In this document: one piece after another, positions 18,200-31,177 of the stretch
Layout: every line of letters starts with the position of its first letter
Position numbering within the stretch: the stretch's first letter is position 1
NCBI RefSeq assembly: GCF_005862235.1
Contig: NZ_VCEK01000003.1
Span: 788,079-852,078 of the forward strand
DNA length: 64,000 bases
Direction of reading: 5' to 3'
DNA from: Saccharomonospora piscinae
Lineage (GTDB): Bacteria > Actinomycetota > Actinomycetes > Mycobacteriales > Pseudonocardiaceae
The notes under the pieces: generated by a model
What the model was told of the DNA's origin: nothing
Databases searched by the model: none
Seen by the model: only the letters and a program-made list of their open reading frames with translations
Program-made: the position numbers and the translations under genes

Positions 18200-18374
18200 G
18201 GAGACTGAATTCGATGAAAGTCCGGCGCGCGGATCGTGACGCTTCCGTGCGGTGAATGGGCGCTTCGGCCCATGTCCAGGATGTTTCCCAGGTGTTAAAG
18301 TCGCGCTCGTTGACGGGCCATTGTCGTCCCGTGCCCAGCACGAACACAGCACGACGACGACGCAGGAGGTCCCT
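18200..18374 (+). promoter_or_regulatory. gltB leader region
   Basis: About 175 bases between the divergent btu promoter and gltB. TAAAGT at 18296-18301 is a fair -10 box, but the -35 at the right distance (TGTCCA) is weak. The AGGAGG at 18364-18369 sets the TTG start of gltB. I see no further riboswitch or leader peptide. Confidence 0.35.
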
Positions 18375-21300
18375 TTGATCTTCTCCGCGATCCCCGAGCG
18401 GCAGGGCTGCTACGACCCTGCCGCCGAGACGGACTCCTGCGGAGTGGCCATGGTCGCTCACGTCCGGGGACTGCGGTCGCACAGCATCGTCACCGACGGT
18501 CTCACCGCGCTGACGAATCTCGACCACCGTGGAGCGGCCGGCGCCGAGCCGACGAGCGGCGACGGTGCGGGCCTCCTGCTGCAACTGCCGGACGAGCTGC
18601 TGCGAGCGGAGGCGGGAGTACCGCTGCCGGAGCCGGACGAGCGGGGCCGGCACCGCTACGCGGCCGGAATCGCGTTCCTGCCCAGCGAGAACGCCTCGCG
18701 GCGGCGCGCGGTCGAGTTGGTGGAACGCATCGCGGTCGAGGAGGGGCTCGCCGTGCTGGGCTGGCGTGAGGTGCCCACCGACGCCGACGCGGCGGACGTC
18801 GGCCCCACGGCCCGGTCGGTGATGCCGCACTGCGCGATGCTGTTCGTGGCCGACCCCCCGGACGCCGAGGGACGGCGCCGTGCGGGCATCGACCTCGACC
18901 GGCTCGCGTACTGCCTGCGCAAGCGGGCCGAGCACGAGAGCGAGGCCGCCGGGTGCGGCGTGTACTTCCCGTCGCTGTCGTCGCGCACGCTGGTGTACAA
19001 GGGAATGCTGACGCCGGTGCAGCTGCCCCTGTTCTTCCCTGACCTGGCCGACGAGCGGCTGGTGAGTGCCATCGCGCTCGTACACAGCCGGTTCTCGACC
19101 AACACCTTTCCGTCGTGGCCGCTGGCGCACCCGTTCCGGTTCGTCGCCCACAACGGGGAGATCAACACCGTGCGGGGCAACCGGAACCGGATGCGGGCCA
19201 GGGAGGCGCTGCTGGAGTCGGACCTCCTGCCCGGTGATCTGAGCCGGTTGTTCCCCGTGTGCTCGCCGGAGAGCTCCGACTCGGCGTCCTTCGACGAGGT
19301 GCTGGAGCTGTTGCACCTCGGTGGCCGGAGCCTGCCCCACGCGGTGCTCATGATGATCCCGGAGGCGTGGGAGAACCACGGCACGATGGACGAGCGCCGC
19401 CGGGCGTTCTACCGGTTCCACGCCAGCCTGATGGAACCGTGGGACGGCCCCGCCTGCGTCACGTTCACCGACGGCTCGCTGGTCGGCGCGGTGCTCGACC
19501 GCAACGGCCTGCGGCCCGCGCGCTGGTGGCACACGGACGACGACCGCGTGGTGTTCGCCAGCGAGAGCGGTGTGCTGGACGTGCCGCCGGAGCAGGTGGT
19601 CGCCAAGGGCAGGCTGAATCCGGGGCGCATGTTCTGCGTGGACACCGAGGCGGGCAGGGTCGTCGACGACGACGAGATCAAGTCGGACCTGGCGGCCCAG
19701 GCCCCGTACGGCGACTGGGTCCACGCGGGACTGCTCTCGCTCGGCGACCTGCCCGACCGCGACCACATCACCCAGTCCCATGCCGCCGTGACGCGCAGGC
19801 AGATCGCCTTCGGCTACACCGAGGAGGAGTTGAAGATCCTGCTCGGCCCCATGGCGACAAGCGGTGCCGAACCGGTGAGCTCGATGGGCTCGGACACGCC
19901 CGTGGCCGTGCTCTCCCAGCGTTCCCGGCTGCTGTACGAGTACTTCAAGCAGGGGTTCGCTCAGGTGACCAATCCACCGCTCGACGCCATCCGCGAGGAG
20001 CTGGTGACGTCGATGAGCCGCGTGATGGGGCCCGAACAGAACCTGCTGGCACCCGGGCCGGCCTCGTGCAGGCACATCCAGCTGTCCTCGCCGGTCATCG
20101 ACAACGACGAGCTGGCCAAGCTCATCCACGTCAACGACGACGGCGACCTCCCCGGATTCGCCTGTACTATCCTTTCCGGACTGTACGATGTCGAGGGTGG
20201 CGGAGCGGCGCTGGCCGATGCCGTCGCCCGTGTGCGGCGCGAGGCGTCGGAGGCGATCGCCGCCGGAGCGCGCATTCTCGTGCTGTCGGACCGCGACTCC
20301 GATCATCGGATGGCGCCGATTCCCTCGCTGCTGCTGGTCGCGGCCGTCCACCACCATCTAGTGCGCACCAAGGAACGGTTGCGGGTCGCGCTCGTCGTGG
20401 AGTCGGGGGACGCCCGCGAGGTCCACCACGTCGCGCTGCTGCTCGGGTACGGCGCGGCGGCGGTGAACCCGTACCTGGCCTTCGAGTCGCTGGAGGACCT
20501 CGTGGCTCAGGGCGCGATCACGGACATCGAGCCGAGAGCCGCCGTGCGCAACTACGTCGCCGCGCTCAACAAGGGCGTCCTCAAGATCATGTCCAAGATG
20601 GGCATCTCCACGGTGGGCGCGTACACCGGCGCCCAGGTCTTCGAGGCACTCGGCCTGTCGCAGCAGGTACTGGACGAGTACTTCACCGGCACGGTGTCGA
20701 AGCTGGGCGGTGTCGGACTCGACGTCCTCGCGGAGGAGGTGGCGCTGCGCCACCGGCACGCCTACCCCGACAACCCGACGGAGTTCGCCCACCGCGGCCT
20801 CGACAGCGGCGGCGAGTACGCCTACCGGCGAGAGGGTGAGCTGCACCTGTTCACCCCCGAGACCGTGTTCCTGCTCCAGCACGCGGGCCGGTCCCGGCGG
20901 GAGGAGGCGTACCGGAGCTACGTCGACGAGGTGAACCGGCTCAACCGCGAGGGCGGGGTGCTGCGCGGGATGTTCTCCTTCCGCGAGGGAGTTCGCGAGC
21001 CCGTGCCGATCGACGAGGTGGAGTCGGTCGAGTCGATCTGCCGCCGGTTCAACACCGGGGGCATGTCCTACGGTTCGCTGTCGATGGAGGCGCACCAGAC
21101 GCTGGCCATCGCGATGAACACCCTCGGCGGCCGGTCCAACTCCGGCGAGGGCGGTGAGGACCCGGAGCGGTTGCACGACCCGTTGCGGCGCAGTGCCGTG
21201 AAGCAGGTCGCGAGTGGCCGGTTCGGGGTGACCAGCGAGTACCTCGTCAGCGCCGACGACATCCAGATCAAGATGGCGCAGGGAGCCAAGCCCGGCGAGG

Positions 21301-22940
21301 GCGGGCAGTTGCCGCCCAACAAGGTGTATCCGTGGATTGCCACCACCCGGCACTCCACCCCGGGAGTGGGGCTGATCTCACCGCCGCCCCACCACGACAT
21401 CTACTCCATCGAGGATCTGGCGCAGCTGATCCACGACCTGAAGAACGCCAACGAACGGGCGCGTGTCCACGTCAAGCTGGTGAGTTCGCTCGGCGTCGGC
21501 ACGGTCGCGGCCGGAGTGTCGAAGGCCCACGCCGACGTGGTGCTGATCTCGGGCCACGACGGCGGTACGGGCGCCTCGCCGATGAACTCCCTCAAGCACG
21601 CGGGAACCCCGTGGGAGATCGGGCTGGCCGAAACGCAGCAGACACTGCTGCTCAACAACCTGCGGGACCGGATCACCGTGCAGGCCGACGGCGGCTTCAA
21701 GACGGGACGGGACGTGATCGTCGCGGCACTGCTCGGCGCCGAGGAGTACGGCTTCGCGACCGCGCCGCTGGTGGTGGCGGGCTGCGTGATGATGCGCGTC
21801 TGCCACCTGGACACCTGCCCGGTGGGAGTGGCGACGCAGAGCCCTGACCTGCGCGAGCGCTACACGGGCCAGGCCGAGCACGTCATCAACTTCTTCCGGT
21901 TCGTGGCGCAGGAGGTGCGGGAGTACCTCGCGGCGCTCGGGTTCCGTTCGCTGGACGAGGCCGTCGGCAGGGCCGAGGTGCTCGACGTCGACGAGGCGGT
22001 GACGCACTGGAAGGCCCAGGGCCTCGACCTCTCGCCGGTCTTCAGCGTGCCCTCGGAGTTCGCCGGCGAGCGCCGCAAGGTACGCGAGCAGGACCACGGG
22101 CTCGATCAGGCGCTGGACCGCACGCTGATCCAGCTCGCGGGTGCGGCGCTGGAGGACGCGCGGCCGGTTCGCGTGGAACTGCCGGTGCGCAACGTCAACC
22201 GGACGGTCGGCACCCTGCTGGGCGCGGAGGTCACCCGCCGCTTCGGCAGCGGCGGGCTCCCGGATGACACGGTCAGCGTGGCTCTGACCGGGTCGGCGGG
22301 GCAGTCACTGGGTGCCTTCCTCCCGGCGGGAGTGACGCTGGACCTCGTCGGCGACGCCAACGACTACGTCGCCAAGGGGCTCTCCGGCGGCCGGATCGTC
22401 GTACGGCCCGGCGCGGAGGCCGCGTTCGCGGCCGAGGACCAGGTGATCGCGGGCAACACCATCGCCTACGGCGCCACCTCGGGTGAGGTGTTCCTGCGGG
22501 GCCAGGTCGGTGAGCGGTTCGGCGTGCGGAACTCGGGTGCGCTGCTCGTCGCCGAAGGGGTCGGTGACCACGCCTTCGAGTACATGACCGGCGGGCGCGC
22601 GGTCGTGCTCGGCCGGACGGGTCGCAATCTGGCCGCGGGCATGTCGGGCGGTGTCGCCTACGTGCTCGACCTCGACGAGCGCCAGGTCAACACGGCGATG
22701 GTGGACCTGCTCGCGCCGGACGAGCAGGAGCTGGCCTGGCTCAGGGACGTCGTCGAGCGGCATCTCGAACACACCAAGTCGACGGTGGCCGCGTCCCTGC
22801 TCGGGGACTGGCGGCGCCGGTCGGCCGGTTTCACCGTGGTGATGCCGACGGACTACCGCCGCGTGCTGGAGGCGACGAAGGCGGCTCGGGCGCGGGGGAG
22901 GAATGTCGAGGAAGCGATCATGGAGGCGGCACGTGGCTGA
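18375..22940 (+). CDS. gltB: Glutamate synthase (ferredoxin/NADPH type), large subunit
   Basis: A 1521-residue protein, normal for GltB. A 21-residue propeptide precedes the N-terminal nucleophile Cys22 ([15 protein letters not shown]) of the class II glutaminase domain (to about residue 400). The central domain, the FMN barrel ([53 protein letters not shown]) with the 3Fe-4S cysteines in [15 protein letters not shown], and the C-terminal beta-helix ([16 protein letters not shown]) follow. It forms glutamate from glutamine and 2-oxoglutarate with GltD. TTG at 18375 is chosen because AGGAGG is six bases upstream; earlier ATGs lack one and would block propeptide processing. Confidence 0.96.
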   Translation: MIFSAIPERQGCYDPAAETDSCGVAMVAHVRGLRSHSIVTDGLTALTNLDHRGAAGAEPTSGDGAGLLLQLPDELLRAEAGVPLPEPDERGRHRYAAGIAFLPSENASRRRAVELVERIAVEEGLAVLGWREVPTDADAADVGPTARSVMPHCAMLFVADPPDAEGRRRAGIDLDRLAYCLRKRAEHESEAAGCGVYFPSLSSRTLVYKGMLTPVQLPLFFPDLADERLVSAIALVHSRFSTNTFPSWPLAHPFRFVAHNGEINTVRGNRNRMRAREALLESDLLPGDLSRLFPVCSPESSDSASFDEVLELLHLGGRSLPHAVLMMIPEAWENHGTMDERRRAFYRFHASLMEPWDGPACVTFTDGSLVGAVLDRNGLRPARWWHTDDDRVVFASESGVLDVPPEQVVAKGRLNPGRMFCVDTEAGRVVDDDEIKSDLAAQAPYGDWVHAGLLSLGDLPDRDHITQSHAAVTRRQIAFGYTEEELKILLGPMATSGAEPVSSMGSDTPVAVLSQRSRLLYEYFKQGFAQVTNPPLDAIREELVTSMSRVMGPEQNLLAPGPASCRHIQLSSPVIDNDELAKLIHVNDDGDLPGFACTILSGLYDVEGGGAALADAVARVRREASEAIAAGARILVLSDRDSDHRMAPIPSLLLVAAVHHHLVRTKERLRVALVVESGDAREVHHVALLLGYGAAAVNPYLAFESLEDLVAQGAITDIEPRAAVRNYVAALNKGVLKIMSKMGISTVGAYTGAQVFEALGLSQQVLDEYFTGTVSKLGGVGLDVLAEEVALRHRHAYPDNPTEFAHRGLDSGGEYAYRREGELHLFTPETVFLLQHAGRSRREEAYRSYVDEVNRLNREGGVLRGMFSFREGVREPVPIDEVESVESICRRFNTGGMSYGSLSMEAHQTLAIAMNTLGGRSNSGEGGEDPERLHDPLRRSAVKQVASGRFGVTSEYLVSADDIQIKMAQGAKPGEGGQLPPNKVYPWIATTRHSTPGVGLISPPPHHDIYSIEDLAQLIHDLKNANERARVHVKLVSSLGVGTVAAGVSKAHADVVLISGHDGGTGASPMNSLKHAGTPWEIGLAETQQTLLLNNLRDRITVQADGGFKTGRDVIVAALLGAEEYGFATAPLVVAGCVMMRVCHLDTCPVGVATQSPDLRERYTGQAEHVINFFRFVAQEVREYLAALGFRSLDEAVGRAEVLDVDEAVTHWKAQGLDLSPVFSVPSEFAGERRKVREQDHGLDQALDRTLIQLAGAALEDARPVRVELPVRNVNRTVGTLLGAEVTRRFGSGGLPDDTVSVALTGSAGQSLGAFLPAGVTLDLVGDANDYVAKGLSGGRIVVRPGAEAAFAAEDQVIAGNTIAYGATSGEVFLRGQVGERFGVRNSGALLVAEGVGDHAFEYMTGGRAVVLGRTGRNLAAGMSGGVAYVLDLDERQVNTAMVDLLAPDEQELAWLRDVVERHLEHTKSTVAASLLGDWRRRSAGFTVVMPTDYRRVLEATKAARARGRNVEEAIMEAARG

Positions 22941-23077
22941 GCATGGTGGAGCAGTCGCGTGTGCCGACCGGGTGCGGGTGTCCCGCGGGATTCGGAGGCA
23001 GCACGTGGCTGAGCATGGTGGGGCAGTTGCGTGTGCCGACCGGGTGCGGGTGTCCCGCGAATCTCTGGAGGCGGTAC

Positions 23078-23086
<9 letters not shown>
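22922..23086 (+). repeat. 72-bp tandem repeat spanning the gltB-gltD junction
   Basis: Two near-identical units, 22922-22993 and 22994-23066, plus the first 20 bases of a third from 23067. Each begins with GGAGGC, a five-base spacer and CGTGGCTGA, so each carries a Shine-Dalgarno site and a GTG-GCT start like that of gltD. Unit 1 overlaps the last codons of gltB, and the third partial unit is the real gltD start. Units 1 and 2 differ at only a handful of positions; unit 2 is one base longer, which changes the frame entering gltD. Confidence 0.9.
22933..23085 (+). CDS. Possible small repeat-encoded peptide between gltB and gltD
   Basis: Starting from the GTG of the first repeat unit (GGAGGC upstream), an open frame of 50 codons runs through both units as two copies of a 24-residue motif beginning [18 protein letters not shown], ending at a TGA just inside gltD. 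Whether it is made is unknown. It could be translated at the expense of gltD because all three start modules have equally good binding sites. Alternatively a frame from ATG 22943 would fuse the repeats to gltD as an N-terminal extension. Confidence 0.25.
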
Positions 23087-26036
<2,950 letters not shown>

Positions 26037-26049
26037 TCACGGGCCCTGT

Positions 26050-27426
26050 TTACGGGCAGAGCTGGCGCAACGCCGCCATCGACTTGGTGACGGCGTCGGC
26101 CAGCGCTCCCGCGTCGTCCACGGCGTCGCCACCGAGGTGCAGGCCCACGTGGACTCCGCCCCGGTACGTGGAGACGGCGAAGCCCACGGACTGGTGCGGC
26201 GCGAGCGGGACCACCGGGTAGGCCTCGCGCAGCGGGGCACCGGCCAGCGACAGCGGCACACCGGGCAGCGGCACGGCGGTGACCACGGTGTCGAACAGCG
26301 CCGGGGCGGTGTGCGCGACGGTGCGTGTGGCCAGCCGGTGGACCGCGCCCGGGATCCGCTCGGCGAGCACGGGGAGCGCGCCCGCACCCCGCCGGGTCCC
26401 GGCCCGCTTGTGGCCGTCCATGTCCCGGCTGACCGCGTGCAGTCGCTCCAGCGGGTCCTCGGTGCCGACGGGCAACTCGCAGAGGTAGGCGGACAGTGCG
26501 TTGCCGCCCGCCTCGGCACCGCGACGCCGCCGGGTGCTCACGGGGACGAGTGCGCGGAGCTCGCGCGGATCGGCACCCCGGTTGCGGTGGCGCAACCACT
26601 CGCGCAGCGCTCCGGCGAGCACCGCCAGCACGACGTCGTTGGTGGTGCCGCCGTGGGCCTTGCGCACGCGCCGGACGTCGTCGAGGTCGAGCCGGACCAG
26701 CCCGAGCCCTCGGCGGGCCGAGTCCGTGGTCAGGGTCGGCGACAGCGGATACGGCCGGACGGCGCGCAACAGCGAGCCCGCGATGTGCGCCGACTCGGCG
26801 GCGGTTCCGACCACGCGCTCGACGGTGGAGCGGGTGCCGTCCCACCACGTCCGCAGGAGTGGTGCCACGCCACTGTCGGGGCCCGGCTCGGTGGCGCCGT
26901 CCCGCGAGCAGGCAGGCGGGGCCACCGCACGGGGCGCGGTGGTGTCGTCGAGCAGGCCGAGCGCGAGTTCGGCGGCTCCCGCGCCGTCGCACAGCGCGTG
27001 GTGCAGCTTCACCAGCAGTGCGAATCCGCCCTCGGGCAGTCCCGTCACCACCTGCGCGTTCCACAGCGGAGCCCGCGTGTCCAGTGGGGTGGACAACCAC
27101 CGTGCCGCGTGCTGGGTGAGTGGGTCGGCACGCAGGGCACCGTCGGGAACGGCACCGTCGGCACCGAGATCGTGGGTGCCGACGTGGCAGGCCGGGTCGA
27201 AGTCCGGATCGCTGTACCAGTGCGCGCCACCCGTGAGTTCGGTTCGCACCCGCAGGCGCAGGCGTGGCAGCGCACGGGCGCGCTCCGCGACGAGCGAGGC
27301 GATCCGCTCCCCACCGGGACATCGCCGCGTGGCGAACACCCCGACGGCACCCATGTGCATGGGTGTCGACGGGTCGTCGATACACAGGAAGGCGATGTCC
27401 AGTGCGCTGAGCCGGTCGGCTGGCAT
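26050..27426 (-). CDS. Wax ester synthase/diacylglycerol acyltransferase (WS/DGAT)
   Basis: A 458-residue WS/DGAT-family acyltransferase. The catalytic HHxxxDG motif is HHALCDG near residue 137, preceded by the start block LSALDIAFLCIDDPSTPMHMGAV and followed by GGTTNDVVLAVLAGALREWL and the PLPGVPLSLAGAPL / SVGFAVSTYRGGVHVGL end. Such enzymes use acyl-CoA to make triacylglycerol or wax esters at the membrane or lipid droplet; actinobacteria carry several paralogues with varied or weak activity. ATG 27426 is chosen since GAGAGG is five bases upstream; GTG 27441 would add five residues. It lies downstream of the PASTA kinase on the same strand. Confidence 0.88.
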   Translation of the reverse strand: MPADRLSALDIAFLCIDDPSTPMHMGAVGVFATRRCPGGERIASLVAERARALPRLRLRVRTELTGGAHWYSDPDFDPACHVGTHDLGADGAVPDGALRADPLTQHAARWLSTPLDTRAPLWNAQVVTGLPEGGFALLVKLHHALCDGAGAAELALGLLDDTTAPRAVAPPACSRDGATEPGPDSGVAPLLRTWWDGTRSTVERVVGTAAESAHIAGSLLRAVRPYPLSPTLTTDSARRGLGLVRLDLDDVRRVRKAHGGTTNDVVLAVLAGALREWLRHRNRGADPRELRALVPVSTRRRRGAEAGGNALSAYLCELPVGTEDPLERLHAVSRDMDGHKRAGTRRGAGALPVLAERIPGAVHRLATRTVAHTAPALFDTVVTAVPLPGVPLSLAGAPLREAYPVVPLAPHQSVGFAVSTYRGGVHVGLHLGGDAVDDAGALADAVTKSMAALRQLCP

Positions 27427-27562
27427 CGGCGCCTCTCTCACAGAAGTCGGTGACGTGGTTCACTGCCGTCGCCGGCTGGGACAGTGCGGAAACCGCCGCA
27501 CCACAACCCATGGTCGGCCACGTCGGCGCGGTGGGCGAGACAGGCGGGTCAGGACCGCGCGA

Positions 27563-29518
27563 TCAGGGGATCACCGACAGGTTGACCGTCGAACCGGGTT
27601 CGACGAGCGAGCCCCTGTCCGGGTCCTGCCGCACCACGAAGCTGATGGGCCCGCGCGAGTCGTCGCCCGACACCTCGAAGCCCGCCTCCCGCAGGATCGA
27701 CACGGCCTGTTCGGTGCGACGGCCGACCACCGACGGCACCTCCACCGCGTTCGAGAGGATGACACCCACCCGATTGCCCTGCTCGACGGTGCTGCCGCCC
27801 TCGGGCTCGGTGCGCACCACGTGCCCGGCCGGTGCGTTTCCGGAGAACTCCTCGCCCGCCTCGTACGGTTCGAAGCCCGCGTTCCGCAACGCCTGGAACG
27901 CCTGGTCCCTCGGCTGCCCGGTGAGGTCGGGCACGGGTGTCGGCGGTGGTCCCTTGGATCGCACGACGGTCACCGCGTCGCCGACGTTGGCCTGACTGCC
28001 CGGTTTCGGTCGCAGGGTGACCACGTCGCCCTCGGGTACCGACTCGCTGTACTCGTCGGCCTCGGGGTTCAGCCTGGGCTCCAGTTGAACGTTCCGGACG
28101 GCGCGTTCGGCCTCCGGCACCGAGGCACCGGCGCGCACGTCCGGCACCACCGGTTTGCCCAGGGAGATCACGACGCTCACCTCGTCGTCCTGCAGTGCGC
28201 GCGAGCCCCCGGCGGGATCGCTGCGGATCACCGTGCCGGACGGGGTGGTGTTGTGGCGCTCCTCGGTGACGACGGGAGTCAGCCCCGCCTGCCGCAGGGT
28301 GGTCTCCGCCTCCGCGCGGCTCAGGCCGTCGACCGGCGGGACGTCCACGTAGCGGCCGGACGAGAACCACCACACCCCGGTGCCGATGCCGCCCAGGAGC
28401 AGCAGTGCCACGAGCGCCAGCACGGCCACGGGCGCGCGCCGCCGCGCGACGGCCCCGGAACCCGCGGTCTCGTCGCGCGGTTCGGCCTGCGGGTCCGTGG
28501 CGTGCCGGGGCAGCGCCTGCGTGCCCCGGGGGCCCGCGACGGAGCCGGTGACCGCGGGCATCGCGGGCACGGTCAGTTCGGAATCGGTCTCGGGCGCGCT
28601 GTCGGTGGCGGGCCGGGTGACGACCGGGATGGCCGACCGCCGCAGTTCCAGTTCGGTCGCCACCCGGCCGAGTTCGGCGAGGAACGCCTCGGCCCCTCCG
28701 GGCCGGGCCTCGGGATCGCGCCGGGTGGCGCGCAGCACCAGTTGGTCGAGCGCGGGTGGTACGTCGGGGGCCTGCTCGCTCGGCGGGGGCACGTCGTCGT
28801 TGACGTGGCGATAGGCCACGGACAGCGCGGTGTCGCCCTGGTAGGGGACCTGCCCGGTCAGCATCTCGTAGAGCAGGATCCCGGTGGAGTAGACGTCGGA
28901 GCGCGGGTCCGCCGCGCCGGTGGTGACCTGCTCGGGTGACAGGTACCCGACGGTTCCGAGGATGAGGCTCGTACTGGTGGTGCCCGCCCCCGCCGCGGCG
29001 CGTACCAGGCCGAAGTCAGCCACCTTGACGACACCGTCGCCGTCGGCGCCGCGTCCGAGCAGCACGTTCTCCGGCTTGACGTCCCGGTGGACCAGTCCGG
29101 CGGCGTGGGCGGCGGTGAGCGCCGACAGCACCTGCTGGGTGATGGTGACGGCCAGCCCGGCGTCGAGCCTGCCCCGCTGGTCCAGCAGATCGCGCAGGGT
29201 GCCACCGGCGACCAGTTCCATCACGAGGAATGCCGTGGGGTTCTCGGGGCCAGCCGACGTGTCGAACCCCTGGTCGTGAACCGCGACGACGTGCGGATGG
29301 TGCAGCCTGGCCGCGGACCTGGCCTCCCGCTCGAAGCGTTCGACGAACGACCGGTCGCCGGCGAACCGCGCGTCCATGATCTTGACGGCCACCGGCCGGT
29401 CCAGCCGGGTGTCGACCCCGCGATAGACCGCCGACATGCCACCCCTCGCGAGGAGGTCCCCGACGCGGTAGCGCCGGTCGAGGAGGGCGCCGGTGAAGCT
29501 GGTTTCCGTGCGTGTCAC
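27563..29518 (-). CDS. Ser/Thr protein kinase with four PASTA domains
   Basis: A 651-residue transmembrane kinase. The kinase domain (1-285) has all key residues: Gly-rich GGMSAVY, Lys46 (AVKIM), HRD 144-146 (VHRDVKPEN), DFG 168-170, SPEQ and DVYSTGILLYEMLTG. A Pro/Thr-rich juxtamembrane linker precedes one helix (363-385), then four PASTA repeats (about 390-651) that in relatives bind peptidoglycan fragments or lipid II. Its position beside the Rv2175c-like gene corresponds to M. tuberculosis pknL, which lacks PASTA domains, so the architecture here is that of PknB. A TAGGAT box ends eight bases before GTG 29518. Confidence 0.92.
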   Translation of the reverse strand: MTRTETSFTGALLDRRYRVGDLLARGGMSAVYRGVDTRLDRPVAVKIMDARFAGDRSFVERFEREARSAARLHHPHVVAVHDQGFDTSAGPENPTAFLVMELVAGGTLRDLLDQRGRLDAGLAVTITQQVLSALTAAHAAGLVHRDVKPENVLLGRGADGDGVVKVADFGLVRAAAGAGTTSTSLILGTVGYLSPEQVTTGAADPRSDVYSTGILLYEMLTGQVPYQGDTALSVAYRHVNDDVPPPSEQAPDVPPALDQLVLRATRRDPEARPGGAEAFLAELGRVATELELRRSAIPVVTRPATDSAPETDSELTVPAMPAVTGSVAGPRGTQALPRHATDPQAEPRDETAGSGAVARRRAPVAVLALVALLLLGGIGTGVWWFSSGRYVDVPPVDGLSRAEAETTLRQAGLTPVVTEERHNTTPSGTVIRSDPAGGSRALQDDEVSVVISLGKPVVPDVRAGASVPEAERAVRNVQLEPRLNPEADEYSESVPEGDVVTLRPKPGSQANVGDAVTVVRSKGPPPTPVPDLTGQPRDQAFQALRNAGFEPYEAGEEFSGNAPAGHVVRTEPEGGSTVEQGNRVGVILSNAVEVPSVVGRRTEQAVSILREAGFEVSGDDSRGPISFVVRQDPDRGSLVEPGSTVNLSVIP

Positions 29519-29611
29519 AGCGGTCGATCCTACGGTCGGGGCCGGGGTGGGGAGAGCGGCGCGCACCTCGCGGGGGTGGTGAGGTGAACGGGCCTGCTCT
29601 CGGACGCCCTC

Positions 29612-29623
29612 GATTATGGCAAG
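29612..29623 (+). promoter_or_regulatory. -10 box for leaderless Rv2175c-like gene
   Basis: GATTAT at 29612-29617, six bases, then GTG 29624. It is divergent to the kinase promoter within a 105-base gap. Confidence 0.45.
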
Positions 29624-30001
29624 GTGGAGACCGTGAGTGCGATTCCAGTCGCTGATGACGTACTTGACCCGGACATCGCCGTGCTGACCGTGGCGGAGGT
29701 GGCGAACACGCTCGGTCAGTCGGAGAACAAGGTCCGCCAACTTCTGCGTGAAGGGCACCTGATCGCGGTGCGCAGGCGTGGCGAACTGTCGATCCCGGCC
29801 GAGTTCCTCGGCCCCAACGGCGTGATCAAGGGACTGCCCGGGACCATCACCGTGCTCTCGGACGCGGGCTTCAGCCGTACCGAGATGCTGCGGTGGCTGT
29901 ACTCGGAGGACGACACCCTGCCGGGGGTCACTCCGATCAACGCGCTGCGGACCAGCCACGGAACGGAGGTCAAGCGGCGCGCGCAGGCGATGGCGTTCTG
30001 A
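29624..30001 (+). CDS. Rv2175c-like DNA-binding protein (kinase substrate family)
   Basis: A 125-residue protein resembling mycobacterial Rv2175c: an N-terminal winged helix-turn-helix (LTVAEVANTLGQSENKVRQLLREGHLIAVRR) followed by a helical tail ending EVKRRAQAMAF. Rv2175c binds DNA and is phosphorylated by PknL on a Thr in its N-terminal tail; here that tail is short (VSAIPVADDVLDPDIAVLTV), with Thr near residue 22. The divergent arrangement with a Ser/Thr kinase is conserved, so the two probably form a kinase-substrate pair. GTG 29624 fits a leaderless start; GTG 29633 is the alternative. Confidence 0.85.
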   Translation: METVSAIPVADDVLDPDIAVLTVAEVANTLGQSENKVRQLLREGHLIAVRRRGELSIPAEFLGPNGVIKGLPGTITVLSDAGFSRTEMLRWLYSEDDTLPGVTPINALRTSHGTEVKRRAQAMAF

Positions 30002-30031
30002 TCGGCGTGGACTGCCCCGCCACCGCACGAC

Positions 30032-30092
30032 GCGGTGCGCGACCCGCGAAGGCGTGGCCGCGCACCGCATCCGGTCACCTCATCGGTGACCG
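30032..30092. terminator. Paired hairpins between convergent Rv2175c-like and cutinase genes
   Basis: GCGGTGCGCG at 30032-30041 pairs perfectly with CGCGCACCGC at 30059-30068, and a second stem GGTCACC / GGTGACC follows at about 30073-30091. Lying between two convergent stops, they look like a bidirectional terminator. Confidence 0.6.
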
Positions 30093-30103
30093 CCGGTCAC
30101 CCG

Positions 30104-31015
30104 TCAGTACGGGCAGGTCGAGCGGTACTCCTCGATGGCGTACTCGCTGGGGTTCGGGCACAGGAACTGGCTGTAGCGGGTGTCCTCGTCCACGAACCGC
30201 TTGAGCCACGAGATCGAGTACTTCGCGATCGTGGTGTTCGAGATGTTCGGAGCGAAGTGCGAGGCGCCGCGCAGTTCGAGGTACGCCTTCTCCAAGGAGT
30301 CCGGCAGGCTCTCGTAGAACGGCTCCGAGTGGGTCCGCACCGACGCGATCGAGTCGTTCTCGGCACCGATGATCAGTGTCGGGACGGAGACCTCGCCCCA
30401 GGTCTTGTCCAGATTCCACGGGGTGAGCGGGATCGACGCCTTGAGCGAGGGCCGGTCCGCCGTGGCCTCCAGCGAGCCGCCGCCTCCCATCGAGTGCCCC
30501 ATCACCGCGAGCCGGTCCCCGTCGAGAACCTCCCGCACGTCGCGGTCGCTGTCCTCGACGAGGTAGTCGAGCGCGGCCAGCAGCTGGTCACCACGCTGGC
30601 CGGGCTGGTCGAACCGGGTGTTGGTGTCGATGGTGAACACCACGAAGCCCTGCGAGGCCAGCCGCTCGCCGTACCACTCCATGCTGCCCTGGTCGGCGGT
30701 GTAGCCGGGAGCGATGGCGACGCCGCCGAAGGTGCCCTCGCTGGTGTCGGTGGGGTAGTAGATGGTGCCGCCGTCGAACCCGGAGACGAGTGACGACACT
30801 CGCTCCTCGTCGACCGAGAACGATCCGCGGATCGCCTCGATGCTGTCCTCCGACGGGTCGGGCCCGCGCTCGTAGGGGTTCTCCTGCGCTGGGGTGACGT
30901 CCGCGCCCGCCACGCCCGCTCCCAGCAGACCGCCCGCGACGGCGAGGGCCGCGGTCATCGCGCCTGCCGCCCGCGCCATTCGGCCTCGGGGGCCGGTGAT
31001 GCTCCGGATTCGCAC
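30104..31015 (-). CDS. Secreted polyester hydrolase/cutinase, Cut190-like
   Basis: A 303-residue alpha/beta hydrolase with a signal peptide (cleavage expected after GAGVAGA). From memory it aligns nearly end to end with Cut190 of Saccharomonospora viridis (304 residues), including [22 protein letters not shown] and the C-terminal [16 protein letters not shown]. The catalytic triad is Ser175, Asp221, His253; the oxyanion region is GYTADQ; Cys286-Cys301 would form the C-terminal disulfide. Such enzymes cleave cutin, triglycerides and aromatic polyesters. Two of three calcium-site-2 ligands (Glu219, Glu295) are kept, but the third position is Arg249. AAAGGAG lies seven bases before GTG 31015. 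Confidence 0.9.
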   Translation of the reverse strand: MRIRSITGPRGRMARAAGAMTAALAVAGGLLGAGVAGADVTPAQENPYERGPDPSEDSIEAIRGSFSVDEERVSSLVSGFDGGTIYYPTDTSEGTFGGVAIAPGYTADQGSMEWYGERLASQGFVVFTIDTNTRFDQPGQRGDQLLAALDYLVEDSDRDVREVLDGDRLAVMGHSMGGGGSLEATADRPSLKASIPLTPWNLDKTWGEVSVPTLIIGAENDSIASVRTHSEPFYESLPDSLEKAYLELRGASHFAPNISNTTIAKYSISWLKRFVDEDTRYSQFLCPNPSEYAIEEYRSTCPY

Positions 31016-31124
31016 TGCGTCGCTCCTTTGCGTCGAGTCCTCACTTCGGCGGCGTCGTTGCCACCGGTGTTCGCCCGAAAACGAACCGTGGTGATTCTGG
31101 CCCCGGAGCGACGGATGGGGCATC

Positions 31125-31155
31125 GGTGAAATCACCAGTTGCTACCGATCGGTAG
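31125..31155. promoter_or_regulatory. Two adjacent palindromes between luxR-type gene and cutinase
   Basis: GGTGAAATCACC (31125-31136, two mismatched centre bases) and the perfect 14-bp palindrome CTACCGATCGGTAG (31142-31155) lie about 110-140 bases upstream of the cutinase start and just after the LAL regulator stop. CTACCGATCGGTAG has the look of a TetR-type operator; alternatively it is a small terminator of neither gene. No T-tract follows. Confidence 0.4.
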
Positions 31156-31177
31156 GTGTTGGTGGCGTGGGGCGCGG

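Noticed and set aside
18210-18256. Short ATG frame of 13 codons in the gltB leader
   Set aside because: No ribosome binding site or box at leaderless distance, and no link to gltB start.
18096-20357. 753-residue minus-strand frame opposite gltB
   Set aside because: Runs antisense through conserved GltB coding sequence and contains the btu riboswitch at its end; not a gene.
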